From contig CAZFCK010000219.1 of assembly GCA_964517355.1 (NCBI GenBank), positions 1-8,070 on the forward strand: a stretch of 8,070 nt of DNA, read 5' to 3'. Position 1 is the first letter of the stretch. The number at the start of each line of letters is the position of its first letter. The translations under genes and the position numbers were made by a program. The notes beneath the pieces were generated by a model, which was given only the letters and a program-made list of their open reading frames with translations, was not told where the DNA came from and did no database searches. The DNA is from CAZFCK01 sp964517355 (GTDB lineage: Bacteria > Desulfobacterota > Desulfovibrionia > Desulfovibrionales > Desulfovibrionaceae). Shown here one piece after another: positions 5,838 through 8,070 of this stretch.

Positions 5838-7910
5838 GTGTCGCGAGTCGTACCCATCCCCATGCAGCGCAATATCGGCATCATGGCCCATATTGACGCC
5901 GGCAAGACTACTACTACTGAACGCATTCTTTTCTACACCGGCGTCTCTCATAAAATTGGAGAGGTCCATGACGGCCAGGCCACCATGGATTGGATGGTGC
6001 AAGAGCAAGAGCGCGGTATCACTATCACCTCCGCGGCGACCACTTGCTTCTGGCGTGATCATCGCATCAACATTATCGATACGCCGGGCCACGTGGACTT
6101 CACCATGGAAGTTGAGCGCTCTTTGCGTGTTCTCGACGGCGCCATAGCGGTTTTTGACGCTGTGGCCGGCGTGGAGCCGCAGACGGAAACGGTATGGCGC
6201 CAGGCTGATCGCTACAAAGTCCCCAGAATGTGCTTCGTGAATAAAATGGACCGCATTGGGGCGGACTTTTTCCGTTGCGTCGAGATGATGAAAACCAGAC
6301 TCAAAGCCAAACCCGTTCCGCTGCAGATTCCTATCGGCGCGGAAGATCATTTCGACGGCATTATCGATCTGATCAAGGGACAGGCCATTATTTTCGACGA
6401 TTCAAATCTTGGCGCACGGGTGAATTACGAGCCCATTCCCGCGGAATATCAGGACCAGTACGAAACTCTGCGTCTGGAGATGCTCGAGGCTATCGCCGAA
6501 GAGGATGAAGCGCTCCTGGATAAATACCTGGGGGGCGAAGAACTCAGTCCTGAAGAGCTGATGAACGCCATCCGCAAGGCGACGATCAATCTGACCATTG
6601 TGCCCACGCTGTGCGGCTCGGCTTTCCGCAATAAAGGCGTGCAGCCTTTGTTGGACGCCGTGGTTGATTATTTTCCTTCGCCAGCGGATATCCCGCCCAT
6701 GATCGGCGTGGATCCCGATGATCAGGAAAAGCAGATTTCGTGTCCTTGTAAGGATGAAGAGCCGTTGGCCGCCTTGGCCTTTAAGCTGGCCTCCGATCCC
6801 TTTATCGGGCATTTGACCTTTTTGCGCATCTATTCCGGATTCGTTGAATCGGGCGTGACCGTGCTCAACGCCGTGAGCGGCAAAAAAGAGCGCATCGGCC
6901 GTCTGATGAAGATGCACGCCAATAAGAGAGAGGATATCAAGTGGGCCGGCGCCGGTGACATTGTCGCCGCGGTGGGGCTGAAGACCGCATCCACCGGAGA
7001 TACGCTGACGGAAATCAACCGCCCGGTTCTTCTGGAATCCCTGGACATCCCGGAACCCGTCATCGAAGTGGCCATTGAGCCCAAATCCAAGGCGGACAGG
7101 GATCATCTCTCCAATGCCCTGGCGAAGCTGGCCAAAGAAGATCCTTCCTTCCGCGTTTCTTCCAACGAGGAGACCGGCCAGACGCTTATCGCCGGCATGG
7201 GCGAACTGCATCTGGAGATTATCGTCGACCGCCTGACCCGTGAATTTCAGGTCAATGCGAACGTGGGCAAGCCGCAGGTCGCTTATCGCGAGACCATCAG
7301 CGTGCAAGCCAAAACGGATTACAAGCATGTGAAGCAGTCAGGAGGCCGTGGTCAATACGGCCATTGCGTGATCGAAGTCGAGCCCAATCCTGATAAGGGC
7401 TATGAGTTCGTGAACGGCATCACCGGCGGCGTGATCCCGAAAGAATATATCCCGGCTGTGGACAAAGGCATTCAGGATGCATTGAAAAGCGGCGTGGTCG
7501 GAGGTTTTCCGGTAATCGACGTCAAGGTGAGCCTTGTTTATGGTTCCTACCATGAGGTGGATTCCTCGGAACAGGCCTTTTACGTCGCCGGTTCCATGGC
7601 AATTAAGGACGCCTGCCGCAAGGCGAGTCCCGTGCTGCTCGAGCCTATTATGGCCGTGGAGGTCGTGACCCCTGAGGACTATCTTGGTGATGTCATGGGC
7701 GACCTCAACAGCCGTAGAGGGCGTGTGCAGAACATGGAGTCGCGTGCGGGCGCTCAGGTAATCAGGGCAGATGTCCCCCTGGCGGAAATGTTTGGCTATG
7801 CCACGGACCTGCGCTCAAAGACGCAGGGCAGGGCCAATTTCACCATGCAGTTCGACCACTACGAGCGCGTGCCTGCCGGGCTTGCCGAGGAAATCATCAA
7901 AAAGAAGTAG
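5838..7910 (+). CDS. fusA: Translation elongation factor G
   Basis: Complete EF-G (690 residues, close to the usual size), the GTPase that drives mRNA-tRNA translocation and, with RRF, ribosome recycling. The G domain shows the P-loop AHIDAGKTTTTE (17-28), switch I RGITI (59-63), DTPGH with the catalytic His (81-85), NKMD (135-138) and GSAF (260-263). Later domains show MGELHLEI (454-461), the domain IV start QSGGRGQYGH (500-509) and the domain IV loop YHEVDSSE (571-578), near the residue modified in eukaryotic EF-2. The GTG start is set by the preceding AGGAG and by alignment of MSRVVPIPMQRNIGI with known EF-G starts. All catalytic motifs are intact, so this is a canonical translocase, not the divergent EF-G2 type. 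tuf begins 12 bases downstream. Confidence 0.99.
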   Translation: MSRVVPIPMQRNIGIMAHIDAGKTTTTERILFYTGVSHKIGEVHDGQATMDWMVQEQERGITITSAATTCFWRDHRINIIDTPGHVDFTMEVERSLRVLDGAIAVFDAVAGVEPQTETVWRQADRYKVPRMCFVNKMDRIGADFFRCVEMMKTRLKAKPVPLQIPIGAEDHFDGIIDLIKGQAIIFDDSNLGARVNYEPIPAEYQDQYETLRLEMLEAIAEEDEALLDKYLGGEELSPEELMNAIRKATINLTIVPTLCGSAFRNKGVQPLLDAVVDYFPSPADIPPMIGVDPDDQEKQISCPCKDEEPLAALAFKLASDPFIGHLTFLRIYSGFVESGVTVLNAVSGKKERIGRLMKMHANKREDIKWAGAGDIVAAVGLKTASTGDTLTEINRPVLLESLDIPEPVIEVAIEPKSKADRDHLSNALAKLAKEDPSFRVSSNEETGQTLIAGMGELHLEIIVDRLTREFQVNANVGKPQVAYRETISVQAKTDYKHVKQSGGRGQYGHCVIEVEPNPDKGYEFVNGITGGVIPKEYIPAVDKGIQDALKSGVVGGFPVIDVKVSLVYGSYHEVDSSEQAFYVAGSMAIKDACRKASPVLLEPIMAVEVVTPEDYLGDVMGDLNSRRGRVQNMESRAGAQVIRADVPLAEMFGYATDLRSKTQGRANFTMQFDHYERVPAGLAEEIIKKK

Positions 7911-7922
7911 CGGGAGAAAACC

Positions 7923-8070
7923 ATGGGTAAGGCAAAATTCGAGCGCAGCAAGCCGCATGTCAACATAGGAACCATCGGCCATATCGACCACGGCAAAACC
8001 ACCCTGACTGCGGCCATCACCAAGATGATGTCCATGAAGGGCGGCGGCAGCTATGTGGCCTTCGACGAGA
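7923..8070 (+). CDS. tuf: Translation elongation factor Tu (5' part, cut by the window edge)
   Basis: The first 49 residues are present; the gene runs off the right edge. EF-Tu carries aminoacyl-tRNA to the ribosomal A site as a GTP complex. The start MGKAKFERSKPHVNIGTIGH (1-20) and the P-loop GHIDHGKT (19-26) are diagnostic. The ATG at 7923 follows GGGAG (7912-7916) by six bases and lies 12 bases after fusA, so it is in the same operon. The variable stretch MMSMKGGGSYVAFDE (35-49) leads towards the effector region outside the window. Confidence 0.97.
   Translation, partial: MGKAKFERSKPHVNIGTIGHIDHGKTTLTAAITKMMSMKGGGSYVAFDE

Noticed and set aside
6402..7328. A 308-codon open frame on the - strand inside fusA
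   Set aside because: It is fully antisense to an intact, canonical EF-G gene. Codon bias in the real gene keeps this frame open, and the translation shows no recognisable domain.

Overview
The window joins two different regions. The right part (about 4860-8070, + strand) is the start of a bacterial str operon: rpsL (S12), rpsG (S7), fusA (EF-G) and the first 49 codons of tuf (EF-Tu). The left part (about 1-4780) holds three glycosyltransferase genes of accessory type. The DNA is fairly GC-rich. The S12 start (MPTINQLVRKQR) and the EF-Tu start (MGKAKFER.KPHVNIGTIGHIDHGKTTLTAAITK) resemble what I remember of Desulfovibrio-type sulfate reducers (Desulfovibrionaceae, Desulfobacterota). That placement is an inference from memory, not a search result.

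Glycosyltransferase region. Two genes read leftward as a likely operon: a 563-residue protein (2957 to 1266), then a 396-residue protein (1238 to 48), 27 bases apart. A third gene, of 551 residues, reads rightward from 3122 to 4777. The 563- and 551-residue proteins are paralogues along their whole length. Each has about 245-265 residues of alpha-helical, repeat-like sequence followed by a GT-A fold family 2 glycosyltransferase (GT2) domain with complete nucleotide-sugar and metal motifs. They diverge from a shared 164-base intergenic region. The 396-residue protein instead joins a Rossmann-like N-terminal domain (GLGSG) to a GT2 domain with a DGDE motif. Together they look like part of a surface-polysaccharide or protein-glycosylation locus; the acceptor cannot be read from the sequence.

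str operon. A 186-base gap after the third glycosyltransferase holds a weak terminator-like hairpin and then a promoter with a perfect TTGACA, beneath an AT-rich tract, 73 bases before rpsL. The four genes are tightly packed (gaps of 21, 10 and 12 bases), and each has a clear Shine-Dalgarno sequence. S12, S7 and EF-G carry the expected key residues, including Lys43 and Lys88 of S12.

The main points of interest are the divergent full-length paralogue pair with its shared signature blocks, the two-domain 396-residue protein, a sharp AT-rich codon block at the domain junction of the third glycosyltransferase, hairpins that overlap the stop codons of both leftward genes, and an rpsL-rpsG spacer too short to carry an E. 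coli-style S7 control site. I see no clearly undescribed system, no RNA genes, no CRISPR array and no mobile element.
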